This document shows, piece after piece, positions 46,328 through 54,516 of a stretch of 64,000 nucleotides of DNA (within the stretch, counting starts at the first letter, position 1; every line of letters starts with the position of its first letter). This DNA is from Lacihabitans sp. CCS-44. Lineage in GTDB: Bacteria > Bacteroidota > Bacteroidia > Cytophagales > Spirosomataceae. The stretch is from NCBI RefSeq assembly GCF_024343735.1, contig NZ_RJUE01000066.1, forward strand, positions 203,876-267,875, in the 5' to 3' direction. Position numbers and translations under genes: made by a program. A model generated the notes under the pieces. That model was not told where the DNA came from. It did no database searches and saw nothing but the letters and a program-made list of their open reading frames with translations.

Positions 46328-46373
46328 ATAATTAAAAGAGCGATTTGAATCTTCAAATCGCTCTTTTAATTAT
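46328..46373. terminator. Perfect 22-base bidirectional terminator
   Basis: Palindrome of 22-base arms around TC, centred on GAGCGATTTGAA / TTCAAATCGCTC with AT-rich ends. It lies between arsM and the convergent TPR gene, so it can stop transcription from both sides. Confidence 0.9.
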
Positions 46374-46426
46374 TATTCCAAAATCATTAACACATTAGTA
46401 ATTAACAAATTATAACACCAAAACCC

Positions 46427-47842
46427 TCACTTCCTAAACTGATCAATAATCCTTTGCAAGGCTTTCAAAGTATCTAGATTGCTAAAGAAATCGTACAGTT
46501 GTACGTGTTTGTCATAATCTAAAACCAAGGCTTCTTGCAGATATTTGTAGGCTTCGTTGAAACTACTATTGTAGAGCAGATAAGTGCATGCTCGGTAGTA
46601 CAAATCGGCGTCGTCGGGTATTTCTTCTATACCGTCGTACACAATTTCGAAGGCACGGTGATAGTTTTCTTGTTCAAAATACAAAAGCGACCAATTGAGC
46701 CAAATGTCGGCATTGATGGGATCCAAATCAGCGGCTTTGTCATAAGCTTCCTCTGAAGATATTACATTACCCAATTTAGATTCGTTATCAGCCAATAACA
46801 ACCAAAAATCACTATTAATATCGTTAAGTTTGATAGCTTTTTTTACAAAATGTATCGACTCTAAGTATTTCTCTTGTTCGTAAAGAACAGACGCCATTCC
46901 AAACCAGGCATCGTCCCAGAACTCATCCATATCAGCTGCCTTCTTATAATTCTTGTAGGCATCGGCGTATTCCTCGAGTTTTTCGTGCGAAGCCGCAAGG
47001 TGCGTTAAGACTTCGGCAGAGTGTTCCTCGAATCTCAAAGTATTGATAAATGACTCTTTGGCGTCAGCGAAACTCTCCAAGTTCATCTGACTCAAGCCAA
47101 GGTTATACCAACCTGAAGCAAAATCTCCCTCAATTGCCACAGCATATTCAAAGGCATCTTTGGCTTTCTCGTAAAGATTGAGCTGATTATAGCATTGCCC
47201 CAAAGCAAACCATGCTAATTGATTATAAGGATCTTCGTCTATGAGTTGGTTGAAAAAGTCAATTCCACCAAGAAGGTTAGACTGTACATCAAAACAGTAA
47301 ACTAACTCATTATAAACCAGTTCATTCTTTGATTTGCAGGTAATGGCACTACTAAATGAATCAATGGCCTCGGGAATTTGACCCAAGCTAACCAAAGCCA
47401 TCCCCATCTGAAAATACACATTTTCTTTTTCCTCAGCAAGTGGCAATATTTGTCGAAACAAATCAAGAGCCTCGGCGTTGTCACCCGAACACATCAAAAT
47501 CACTCCTCTGAAATATTCAATTTCGGTATCGGATGGGTGAAAAATACTGGCACTGTCTAACAATTCGGTGGCCTCTTCCAACTCAAACTTGTTGATCAAT
47601 ATCTGTGTCTTATTGAGAATCAAATCCAACGAATGCGGATAATGCTTCAAACCATGATTGCAGGCCTTCATGGCAAAGTCAAATTTGCCTTTTACCATGT
47701 AATATTCCGAAAGCGACTCAAAAATTTCCTCGCTAAAATAAGGAGTTTCTTTTTTTAGAAGAATGGACTCAAACCTCTTGGCTGCATCGGCTATGGTAGC
47801 CTCATTAAACTCATCAAAATGATCACTGTAGTCTTGATTCAT
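46427..47842 (-). CDS. Tetratricopeptide-repeat protein
   Basis: 471 residues, no signal peptide (starts MNQDYSDHFDEFN), so cytoplasmic. About a dozen TPR units fill it (for example YYMVKGKFDFAMKACNHGLKHYP, NAWYNLGLSQMNL-type WYNLGLSQMNLESFADAKES, WLNWSLLYFEQENYHRAFEI). Acts as a protein-interaction scaffold; the partner is not visible in the sequence. Confidence 0.85.
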   Translation of the reverse strand: MNQDYSDHFDEFNEATIADAAKRFESILLKKETPYFSEEIFESLSEYYMVKGKFDFAMKACNHGLKHYPHSLDLILNKTQILINKFELEEATELLDSASIFHPSDTEIEYFRGVILMCSGDNAEALDLFRQILPLAEEKENVYFQMGMALVSLGQIPEAIDSFSSAITCKSKNELVYNELVYCFDVQSNLLGGIDFFNQLIDEDPYNQLAWFALGQCYNQLNLYEKAKDAFEYAVAIEGDFASGWYNLGLSQMNLESFADAKESFINTLRFEEHSAEVLTHLAASHEKLEEYADAYKNYKKAADMDEFWDDAWFGMASVLYEQEKYLESIHFVKKAIKLNDINSDFWLLLADNESKLGNVISSEEAYDKAADLDPINADIWLNWSLLYFEQENYHRAFEIVYDGIEEIPDDADLYYRACTYLLYNSSFNEAYKYLQEALVLDYDKHVQLYDFFSNLDTLKALQRIIDQFRK

Positions 47843-48185
47843 GCAGTAATAAGGTTTATAAGATTCATTTGTGTTTTAAAGATACAAAACGGTTTAGAAA
47901 TTCCAAATTTAAAACCTCGTCAAATCAGATTTATAATTCTTAAAATATAAAAATCTCTAAATTCTTTCGTCGCCCTTCCGGCGGGGAGTTACTTTTTTTT
48001 GTAAAAAAGTAACCAAAAAAACTTTCACAAAAAGAAGGCCTCATGAAAAATTTGATTTTTAACTTTACAAACCCAAGTGAATTTGAACTAAATCAAATTT
48101 TACAAACGGCCATTTTTGTGATTTAAAGGAACCCATTGTATTAATTCACTAAATTGTCCTAGAAATTAAGATAAATGTAATTCCC
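47843..48185. other. 343-bp gap with a REP-like element, no gene seen
   Basis: Divergence gap upstream of the TPR gene and downstream of the epimerase gene. At 47967-48020 a GC-rich segment (CGCCCTTCCGGCGGGGAGTT) leads into the 11-base hairpin GTTACTTTTTT / AAAAAAGTAAC (47988-48013) and the tail CCAAAAAAAC. Sequences of this form recur between genes in many bacterial genomes as dispersed repeats. The rest is AT-rich with no ORF. Confidence 0.55.
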
Positions 48186-49184
48186 TCACAATTTCGAAAC
48201 AAGATTGGCACATACTCTTTCGAGCGTTTTATCCAGCGAATTAAACGACAAACCTGTGGCTTTTTTTAGCTTCGTGCTGTCGTATGAAACATGCAAACGT
48301 GATGTTTTGGCTGTTTCTTTGGTGATTAAAGGTGCCTTGCCTGTCAGCCAAGATTTCACTGCCTCAAATCTCCAGATATAGTCCATCATCCATGGTTTCA
48401 CCTCAAAACTCGGACTTTTCTTAGTAAAATTGTGAGCTATTTTTTCAAAAAACTCTTTGTAGCTTATCAAACCAGCAGAAACGCAAAAACGTTCGTTTTC
48501 AATTTCTGATAGCAGCAAAGTCTTGATGGTTGCGGACAAATCCAATACGTCAACATAATTTATAAAACCTTGGGTATAAAATGGCTTTTCATCAAAAACG
48601 TATTTGAAAAGCTGTGTGCTGCTTTTTGTCCAATCGCTTTCTCCCAAAATAATGGAAGGGTTTACAATAACCGTGGAAAGGCCCTCGGCCTGAGCACGCC
48701 AAACTTCGCACTCGGCCATGTATTTTGTGATGGCGTAGTGTGAATTGGTATCCGAACTCTCCCATTTTTGATTTTCATTGATATGTACTTCCTCACCCAA
48801 ATGTAACAAACTTTGAGCTGGACGACCCAAGGCTGCAACGGAGCTTACAAAACAAAGCTTTTTGACTTTGGCAGCCAAACATGCGTTAGCTACATTTGCA
48901 GTGCCCTCAATATTTACTTTGTACATGTTATCACGCTCTTTGGGCAAGAACGAAACCATAGCAGCGGCATGTATCACATAATCAACCCCTTGCATGGCGG
49001 TCTCCAGAGACAGAACATCCAATATATCTCCATCCACAATTTCGATTCTATCCGAAATAGACTTCACAAACATATGAGAAGAGGGGTTTCTAACCAAAGC
49101 TTTTACCGTAAATTCAGGCGACAAAAACAATTTTGCCATTGCTGACCCCACCAATCCGGTCACTCCAGTAATCAATACGACCAT
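48186..49184 (-). CDS. NAD-dependent epimerase/dehydratase (extended SDR, 3-beta-HSD-like)
   Basis: 332 residues, cytoplasmic. It opens directly with the nucleotide motif GVTGLVGSAMAKLF, and the SDR catalytic pair Tyr-xxx-Lys is in SHYAITKYMAE near residue 145. The later GFINYVDVLDLS is the usual substrate-loop region of atypical SDRs. The product may be a sugar-nucleotide, flavonoid or steroid-type alcohol or ketone; the substrate cannot be told. The start is the ATG at 49184, because the 49214 extension begins with a TTG and adds residues outside the Rossmann fold. Confidence 0.88.
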   Translation of the reverse strand: MVVLITGVTGLVGSAMAKLFLSPEFTVKALVRNPSSHMFVKSISDRIEIVDGDILDVLSLETAMQGVDYVIHAAAMVSFLPKERDNMYKVNIEGTANVANACLAAKVKKLCFVSSVAALGRPAQSLLHLGEEVHINENQKWESSDTNSHYAITKYMAECEVWRAQAEGLSTVIVNPSIILGESDWTKSSTQLFKYVFDEKPFYTQGFINYVDVLDLSATIKTLLLSEIENERFCVSAGLISYKEFFEKIAHNFTKKSPSFEVKPWMMDYIWRFEAVKSWLTGKAPLITKETAKTSRLHVSYDSTKLKKATGLSFNSLDKTLERVCANLVSKL

Positions 49185-49280
49185 TTCTGAGCTTTTTTTA
49201 CAAAAGTACTTCAAATTGTTATCCTTTTTAACGATAAATACTTTTTAGAGCCATATTTTTGCACAAAAAGAAAATTCTGA

Positions 49281-49781
49281 ATGAATAAACTCATTATAGC
49301 CATATTATTGTTCTTAGGTGGCCTAGGCATGGGGTATTTTTGGGGCAAAAACTCGCAAGAAGCAACATCAAGAAAAGCCGAATCCACTCAGAATATTTAT
49401 GTAGAAAAAGCTGAAAACGAGCGAAATGAAGATTTTTCGAAAAGTAGGAAAAACGTTAATACTAAAGAAGAAAAAAGTAATACCGACGAATATTCTGAGG
49501 TAGAAAAAGGTGAAGTTCCTGCCAAAGTTCTGAAAGTGCTCAAATATATTGAAGAAAACGATGAAGCCCCCGAAAGCTATGTAGGCGGAAGGAAATTTAA
49601 GAATCTGGAGGGACTTTTGCCCAAAACAGATGAAAAAAATAGGAGGTTAAATTACAGAGAATGGGATGTAAACCCCAAAATAGACGGAAAAAATAGAGGA
49701 AAAGAACGACTTGTAACTGGTGATGATGAAAGTGCATATTTCACGAACGACCATTACCAATCATTCAAAAAAATAAAATGA
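49281..49781 (+). CDS. Barnase-like guanyl-specific ribonuclease, exported
   Basis: 166 residues. The N-terminal helix (MNKLIIAILLFLGGLGMGYF) is a signal or anchor, followed by a Lys/Glu-rich linker, and the domain is at about 95-166: YVGGRKFKNLEGLLPKTD, then RLNYREWDVNP and RLVTGDDESAYFTNDHYQSF. Catalytic residues match barnase: Glu127 in YREWDV (as Glu73), Arg143 and His158 (as Arg87 and His102). It overlaps the barstar-like gene by 4 bases. The enzyme should cleave RNA outside the cytoplasm, with the inhibitor guarding any unexported copies. Confidence 0.9.
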   Translation: MNKLIIAILLFLGGLGMGYFWGKNSQEATSRKAESTQNIYVEKAENERNEDFSKSRKNVNTKEEKSNTDEYSEVEKGEVPAKVLKVLKYIEENDEAPESYVGGRKFKNLEGLLPKTDEKNRRLNYREWDVNPKIDGKNRGKERLVTGDDESAYFTNDHYQSFKKIK

Positions 49782-50191
49782 AAAACTTAGACATCATAGA
49801 TAAAGAGCAGATTCCGGTTGAGTTTGCCATAATAGAAATAGATGCGAATGAAGTAACTTCTCTTCGAGAATTTTACGAAGTATTGGCCAAAGCCATGCAT
49901 TTTCCTGATTATTTCGGTTTTAATCTCGATTCTTTGGATGAGCTGCTCAATGACCTCAGTTGGATTGAAGACGAAAAGCTAGCCGTTTACTTCAGCAACT
50001 CCGATAAATTTCTTGAAAAAGAAAGAAACGAAACTAAAATTCTGACACTTTTAGACCTACTCGACGCCACTTGCGAAGACTGGAAATGGCACGAAATGGA
50101 TGATGAAGACGAAGATTTTACTCAAAAAGAACTGTTTTTTGGTTTTGACAAAAGCCAAAGAATGGAAGAGCTATTGAACAAACTTCAGTAA
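49778..50191 (+). CDS. Barstar-family RNase inhibitor
   Basis: 137 residues, no signal peptide, cytoplasmic. The family signature FPDYFGFNLDSLDELLNDL (residues 42-60) is plain, including the acidic Asp/Glu residues used to plug the barnase active site, and the C-terminal half is acidic (WKWHEMDDEDED). The ATGA overlap with the RNase gene couples their translation, so inhibitor and toxin are made together. Confidence 0.93.
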   Translation: MKNLDIIDKEQIPVEFAIIEIDANEVTSLREFYEVLAKAMHFPDYFGFNLDSLDELLNDLSWIEDEKLAVYFSNSDKFLEKERNETKILTLLDLLDATCEDWKWHEMDDEDEDFTQKELFFGFDKSQRMEELLNKLQ

Positions 50192-50233
50192 AACGAAGTT
50201 ATTAACCAAATTGTTTTTTTTAAATACCATCGA

Positions 50234-51283
50234 ATGAAAACCTACTTTTTACAAGTAAAAGAAGTAATCCAAGAAACAGCAGACACCATTACTATTTCTT
50301 TTTGGCATCCCATAAGCGAACAAATAAAATACAAAGCGGGTCAATTCATAACCATAGCCGTACCCACCACCGACGGCAAAAAGGTAAAACGCAGCTACTC
50401 CATGTCGAGCTCGCCGGCAACTGATACTGCTGTGGCTGTTACGGTAAAAAGAGTACCCAACGGCATTGTTTCCAACTACTTGAACGACAATGTACGCACT
50501 GGAGATTTCTTGGAAGTTATAGAACCGATGGGCAATTTTTACTTCGAAACAGAAGAAAATGCTGACAGAAACATATATCTCTTTGGTGCTGGAAGTGGTA
50601 TAACGCCATTGATTTCGATAGCAAAGACTGTGCTTAAAACCGAAACTAACACCAAGGTAAAATTGCTCTATGGCAATCGAACTGAAGAGAGTATAATTTT
50701 CAAAAAAGAGCTTGAAGAACTTGAAAATCAATACAAAGAGCGATTTTCTGTACAAAATATCCTTAGCCAACCACAAGGGATTTGGGTAGGTGAAAGAGGC
50801 AGAATAAATCAAGCCAATGCTACACTTTGGTTAAAAGACACCTGTGCAGATTTTAAAAAGGACAATTTCTTTATGTGCGGACCTGAAGAAATGATGGATG
50901 GTATCAAGAAGATATTTGAACTTTATAACGTTCCGAAAGATCACGTGCACTATGAACGATTCAATGCTCCAATGCAAGAAGAAGACACCGTAAATGTTGA
51001 TGAAATAAAGAAACAAACCGTAAAAGTAATTTACGACGGAGATACGCACGAGTTTGTGGTAGAACCCCACCAAACCATTCTTGAAGCAGCTCTTGAACAA
51101 GACATTGATCTTCCGTATTCCTGCCAAGCAGGTATGTGTACGGCATGTTTGGGCAAGTGTACCGATGGCAAAGTTAAAATGGATGAAGAAGAAGGCCTTA
51201 CTGAGAAAGAAATAGCTCAAGGTTATATTCTTACCTGTGTGTCGCACCCGATGAGTGATGGCGTAGTGGTAGAGATAGATTAA
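50234..51283 (+). CDS. Ferredoxin-NAD(P)H reductase-like flavoprotein with C-terminal 2Fe-2S domain (PaaE-like)
   Basis: 349 residues, cytoplasmic. FAD domain with KRSYSMSSSPATDT (FAD-binding RSYS), NAD domain (GAGSGITPLISIAKT, MCGPEEMM), and a plant-type ferredoxin at the C-terminus with Cys ligands in SCQAGMCTACLGKC and the last one in ILTCVSHP. This order is that of the phenylacetyl-CoA oxygenase reductase PaaE and of Hmp-like reductases. The oxygenase partner is not in the window, so the electron acceptor is unknown. Confidence 0.88.
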   Translation: MKTYFLQVKEVIQETADTITISFWHPISEQIKYKAGQFITIAVPTTDGKKVKRSYSMSSSPATDTAVAVTVKRVPNGIVSNYLNDNVRTGDFLEVIEPMGNFYFETEENADRNIYLFGAGSGITPLISIAKTVLKTETNTKVKLLYGNRTEESIIFKKELEELENQYKERFSVQNILSQPQGIWVGERGRINQANATLWLKDTCADFKKDNFFMCGPEEMMDGIKKIFELYNVPKDHVHYERFNAPMQEEDTVNVDEIKKQTVKVIYDGDTHEFVVEPHQTILEAALEQDIDLPYSCQAGMCTACLGKCTDGKVKMDEEEGLTEKEIAQGYILTCVSHPMSDGVVVEID

Positions 51284-51299
51284 GCCGCATTCTTCTCTA

Positions 51300-51923
51300 C
51301 TACCCACTAAACTGCTTCATGGCCCAAATCAAAAGCGTATTTTTCTCTTTTGGAAGGCCTAGTTTTTGGATAATATTGGTTCTATGCCCCTCCACAGTTT
51401 TTTCGGAGATAAAAAGTAGCTCAGCTATTTGCTTCGAAGTCTTTTGTTGAGCCACCAATTCCAAAATCTTTTTTTCTGAAAAAGTCAGTCTGTCAAGTTG
51501 ATTATCAGACTCTTCCGAACCCGTAATTTGTAACTCTGCACTAATGTTTTTACTGATATACTTGTCTCCGTTTATCACTGCTTCTAAACAAAAAGCGAGC
51601 TCTTCCTGAGCATTTTCTTTTAAAATATACCCCGAAACACCCAATTGATTGGCTCTTCTAAATATGGTCGTTTCTTTGTGCATAGTCAACAAAATGACTT
51701 TGGTTTTGAGTTTCTGAGCAGTTATTTTCTCTAAAACCTCAAGGCCATCCATTCCAGGCATATTGATGTCAAGAATAGCCAAATCGGGCTTATGACTTTT
51801 GATGAGATTGAGTGCGGTTATGCCATTTGAACAGATATCCTCCACATGAAACTTCAGCGATTCCACAAAGGCTTTGGTGCCCATAAGTGTAAAAGGATGG
51901 TCGTCTGCAATTAAAATTCTCAT
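51300..51923 (-). CDS. NarL-family response regulator
   Basis: 207 residues. The receiver has the acidic pair DD at 7-8, phospho-acceptor Asp52 (ILDINMPGMDG) and Lys near 102 (YILKEN). The LuxR HTH reads LTFSEKKILELVAQQKTSKQ and FISEKTVEGHRTNII. The ATG overlaps the kinase stop by 4 bases, so they form a cognate pair. Targets unknown. Confidence 0.93.
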   Translation of the reverse strand: MRILIADDHPFTLMGTKAFVESLKFHVEDICSNGITALNLIKSHKPDLAILDINMPGMDGLEVLEKITAQKLKTKVILLTMHKETTIFRRANQLGVSGYILKENAQEELAFCLEAVINGDKYISKNISAELQITGSEESDNQLDRLTFSEKKILELVAQQKTSKQIAELLFISEKTVEGHRTNIIQKLGLPKEKNTLLIWAMKQFSG

Positions 51924-53905
51924 GATTTTGGAGTGATTTCGATGGTGATGGTGGTTCCTTCTGTAGAGGACACTATTGTGGCCTCCCCTCCTATTACTCT
52001 GCTTCGTTCGATAATATTGTGAAGACCAAAGGACTTACCGCTGTTCAGTGTCTCTTTCACATCGAAGCCCTTGCCGTTGTCTTTTATTTCAATGGTTATT
52101 TTGGAAGATTGCTCCAAAATCGCAATTTTGGCGGCATGTGCATTGGCATATTTTATGATATTGGTAAGAGCCTCCTGAATAATCCTGTAAATTTGAAGTT
52201 CGTCTGCCGAACTCAGCGAACCGCCGTAGTTTATTTCGGTGGTTACAAATAGGTTATTCTGGCTTTGAACTCTTTCTAACAGTTGCTCCACGTTTGGCAC
52301 TAGACCTATCTTATCAAACATGACAGGATGTAAGTTTCGGCTAATACCTCGAATATCATTTATAATGGTGTCAATTTTAGAATTTACAACCGAGATATCT
52401 TGTGTAAAAATGGTTTTAAGATTCAGCAACTCGTGGCTGATACTGTCATGCAAATCCCCAGCAATGCGTTTTCGCTCTTCCTCGGTATTTTGTAGCAACT
52501 GTTTCGTAAAGGTCATGCTATTTTCTTTTTCTTGTTTTAATTTCTTTTGACGGTTCCACAGATAATACGCAAAAGAAGCCAATACCAAAGCTCCAATAAG
52601 TGCCGCAAGTAAAGCTATGTAGGAATTTTTTCGGGCTAGATCACTTTTCTGAAGTGCAATCTCCTGCTCTTTTTTCTCGGTTTGATATTTCTCCTCATAC
52701 TCCAACACCTTGCTACGTGTGAATATCGAAACTAAACTGTCATTTGCCACTTCGGCGTCTTTAAGATATTGATGAGCACTTTTATAATCGTTGTTCTTAA
52801 GGGCATAATCATGCAATATGTCGTAGTATAGGCTCAAACTCAAATAATCTTCGTTTTCAATCTTTTCAGCAATTTTATCCCTGTAAATTTTGACATTTTC
52901 AGGATTCGCTCCGGCTTTTACATCGTATTCTGCTAGTGCATTGAGATAATAATTCTCTGATACATTGTCACCAACTTTAACTATTTTTGGTTTTATTTCG
53001 TCCAAAAGCCGCTTGGCCATAACCATTTTATTTTCTCTGACAGCTTTTAAGGCTAACCAACTGTACATTTCCACTTGGTTTTTAGTGAAATTTCTCTCTG
53101 ACCAAACTTTATAGTACCGATATGTGCTATCTATAAATGGCAACAAATTAGGATGGCCGAATGTGTTGTATGAGTTAATTTTATTATATGAAACCACCAT
53201 GATTGTCGAAGTATCCCCCGACTTTTTGGCCAAATCATAGGCTTTGTCCTCATACCTAATAGCTTTGGAGTAGTTGTATTGAAAATTATAAATACAGGCG
53301 ATTCCAGAATAAACCGCCCCAAGCATAGAGGTATCCTTTAATTTCTCAAATAATTTAAGCGATTTATGGGCAAATTTTATAGAACTGTCCTGACCACCAT
53401 TGTTAAGTGTTGAAAACAACAGATAGTAATTTATCATACCATCTCTATTTAGTCCAGCATACGTTTGGGTGTGAGTAAGGGCTTTATTGAAATAATAAAT
53501 GCTTGAATCGTAGGCGTTGGAATAGTAATAATAGTTGCCAAGGTTGTAAAGTATCTCGGACCTTCTATTCTTCGAAATTTTGTTTTCATATTGCTTCAAA
53601 TACGCAAAGCTTGTAGAATTAATTACCGAATCATTGATGGAATTGTAGTTAAGGGCTCTTCCAATTATGCCTAAAAGTTGACCCGCCGAGTCAATCTTGT
53701 TTTGTCTCAGTAGATTATTGTAGCGATCGAAAAAAAACGTTTTATATTCATCTTTTTCAATATTCTTAGCATCAAAAAGGTATTTCCCATAAAAATCTAA
53801 AGTTTCCGGCTCAGCTTTTGGGTATTCCAATCCCTGTTTACCGCCGTCCGAAAGACAAGCAACCAAGAAAAGTGAAAAACATAGAAAAAAAAACAAGTGT
53901 TTCAA
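51920..53905 (-). CDS. TPR-sensor histidine kinase (HisKA_3), lipoprotein-like signal
   Basis: 661 residues: N-terminal lipobox LVAC (Cys17), TPR-like helical sensor region (about 60-400), coiled coil, TM helix (about 430-450), H-box IAGDLHDSISHELL with His486, and a HATPase with NIIKYANAHAAKI and IKDNGKGF. The TPR sensor probably reads a periplasmic protein or folding state. Divergent from the LytTR unit at 54121; the shared 215-base gap contains the palindromic promoter motif at 53981. Confidence 0.92.
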   Translation of the reverse strand: MKHLFFFLCFSLFLVACLSDGGKQGLEYPKAEPETLDFYGKYLFDAKNIEKDEYKTFFFDRYNNLLRQNKIDSAGQLLGIIGRALNYNSINDSVINSTSFAYLKQYENKISKNRRSEILYNLGNYYYYSNAYDSSIYYFNKALTHTQTYAGLNRDGMINYYLLFSTLNNGGQDSSIKFAHKSLKLFEKLKDTSMLGAVYSGIACIYNFQYNYSKAIRYEDKAYDLAKKSGDTSTIMVVSYNKINSYNTFGHPNLLPFIDSTYRYYKVWSERNFTKNQVEMYSWLALKAVRENKMVMAKRLLDEIKPKIVKVGDNVSENYYLNALAEYDVKAGANPENVKIYRDKIAEKIENEDYLSLSLYYDILHDYALKNNDYKSAHQYLKDAEVANDSLVSIFTRSKVLEYEEKYQTEKKEQEIALQKSDLARKNSYIALLAALIGALVLASFAYYLWNRQKKLKQEKENSMTFTKQLLQNTEEERKRIAGDLHDSISHELLNLKTIFTQDISVVNSKIDTIINDIRGISRNLHPVMFDKIGLVPNVEQLLERVQSQNNLFVTTEINYGGSLSSADELQIYRIIQEALTNIIKYANAHAAKIAILEQSSKITIEIKDNGKGFDVKETLNSGKSFGLHNIIERSRVIGGEATIVSSTEGTTITIEITPKS

Positions 53906-53980
53906 GACGAAGAAATATTTATGTTGAGTTCAGGCCGTAAAAGTAAATTATATTTTCCTCTTCACCATCCATTGGCCACA

Positions 53981-54030
53981 ATTCAGGGGTTTACCCTTAT
54001 ACATACAACTAAAAGTTTCAAATACTTTTA
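53981..54030 (+). promoter_or_regulatory. Palindromic-motif promoter of the LytTR/BNR unit (site 1)
   Basis: ATTCAGGGGTTTACCCTTA at 53981-53999 is followed 42 bases from its start by the -7-like TACTTTTA (54023-54030). The motif core AGGGG-ttt-aCCCT is an inverted repeat. Two more copies with the same 42-base spacing lie at 57265 and 61980. The LytTR ATG is 98 bases beyond the box. Confidence 0.7.
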
Positions 54031-54120
54031 TCTTTAGAAGTTCCAGAAAAACTACCAATTTTAACCCAATTGTTAGTTTTTTAAAGAAAAAAAATATAAT
54101 TTTATCGACCTTATAAAACC

Positions 54121-54483
54121 ATGAAAAATACAAAAGTAATAAATAGAGATATTCCTCTAGTACATATTGGTAGTAGAAAGATTGTACTTGCTGAAGACAT
54201 TATATTATTGCAAGCAGAGATCAATTATACCAATTTATATTTGTCTAATGGCCAAAAAATTATAGTGTCATATAATCTCGGAAAACTTCAGGAACGGCTT
54301 AATATCCATCGGTCATTTATAAGACCCAATAGAAATACTATTGTCAATTTGAATTTTGTAACGAAGTACAATGAAAATTTCTTAAATATCAATGGCACAA
54401 CAGTGCCTATCAGTAGGCGGCGAAAAGATTTCGTCTCTGTTTATTTTGAAAAATTCCAAAACTCACCCGTAATCAAGAACTAA
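54121..54483 (+). CDS. Stand-alone LytTR DNA-binding regulator
   Basis: 120 residues that are nearly all LytTR: IILLQAEINYTNLYLSNGQ, FIRPNRNTIVNLNFVTKYN and the basic VPISRRRKDF end, like the one at 21460. No receiver, so it is not a phosphorelay output in the usual sense. Its promoter carries site 1 of the palindromic motif. The next gene, a large secreted protein, starts 33 bases after its stop, so the two are probably co-transcribed. Confidence 0.9.
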   Translation: MKNTKVINRDIPLVHIGSRKIVLAEDIILLQAEINYTNLYLSNGQKIIVSYNLGKLQERLNIHRSFIRPNRNTIVNLNFVTKYNENFLNINGTTVPISRRRKDFVSVYFEKFQNSPVIKN

Positions 54484-54516
54484 GTAAAAATACATTTAAA
54501 ATTTATCAAAATATTT

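Noticed and set aside
50249..50812. 187-codon open frame on the minus strand
   Set aside because: Lies fully within the PaaE-like reductase gene; Tyr/Phe-rich shadow with no recognisable domain.
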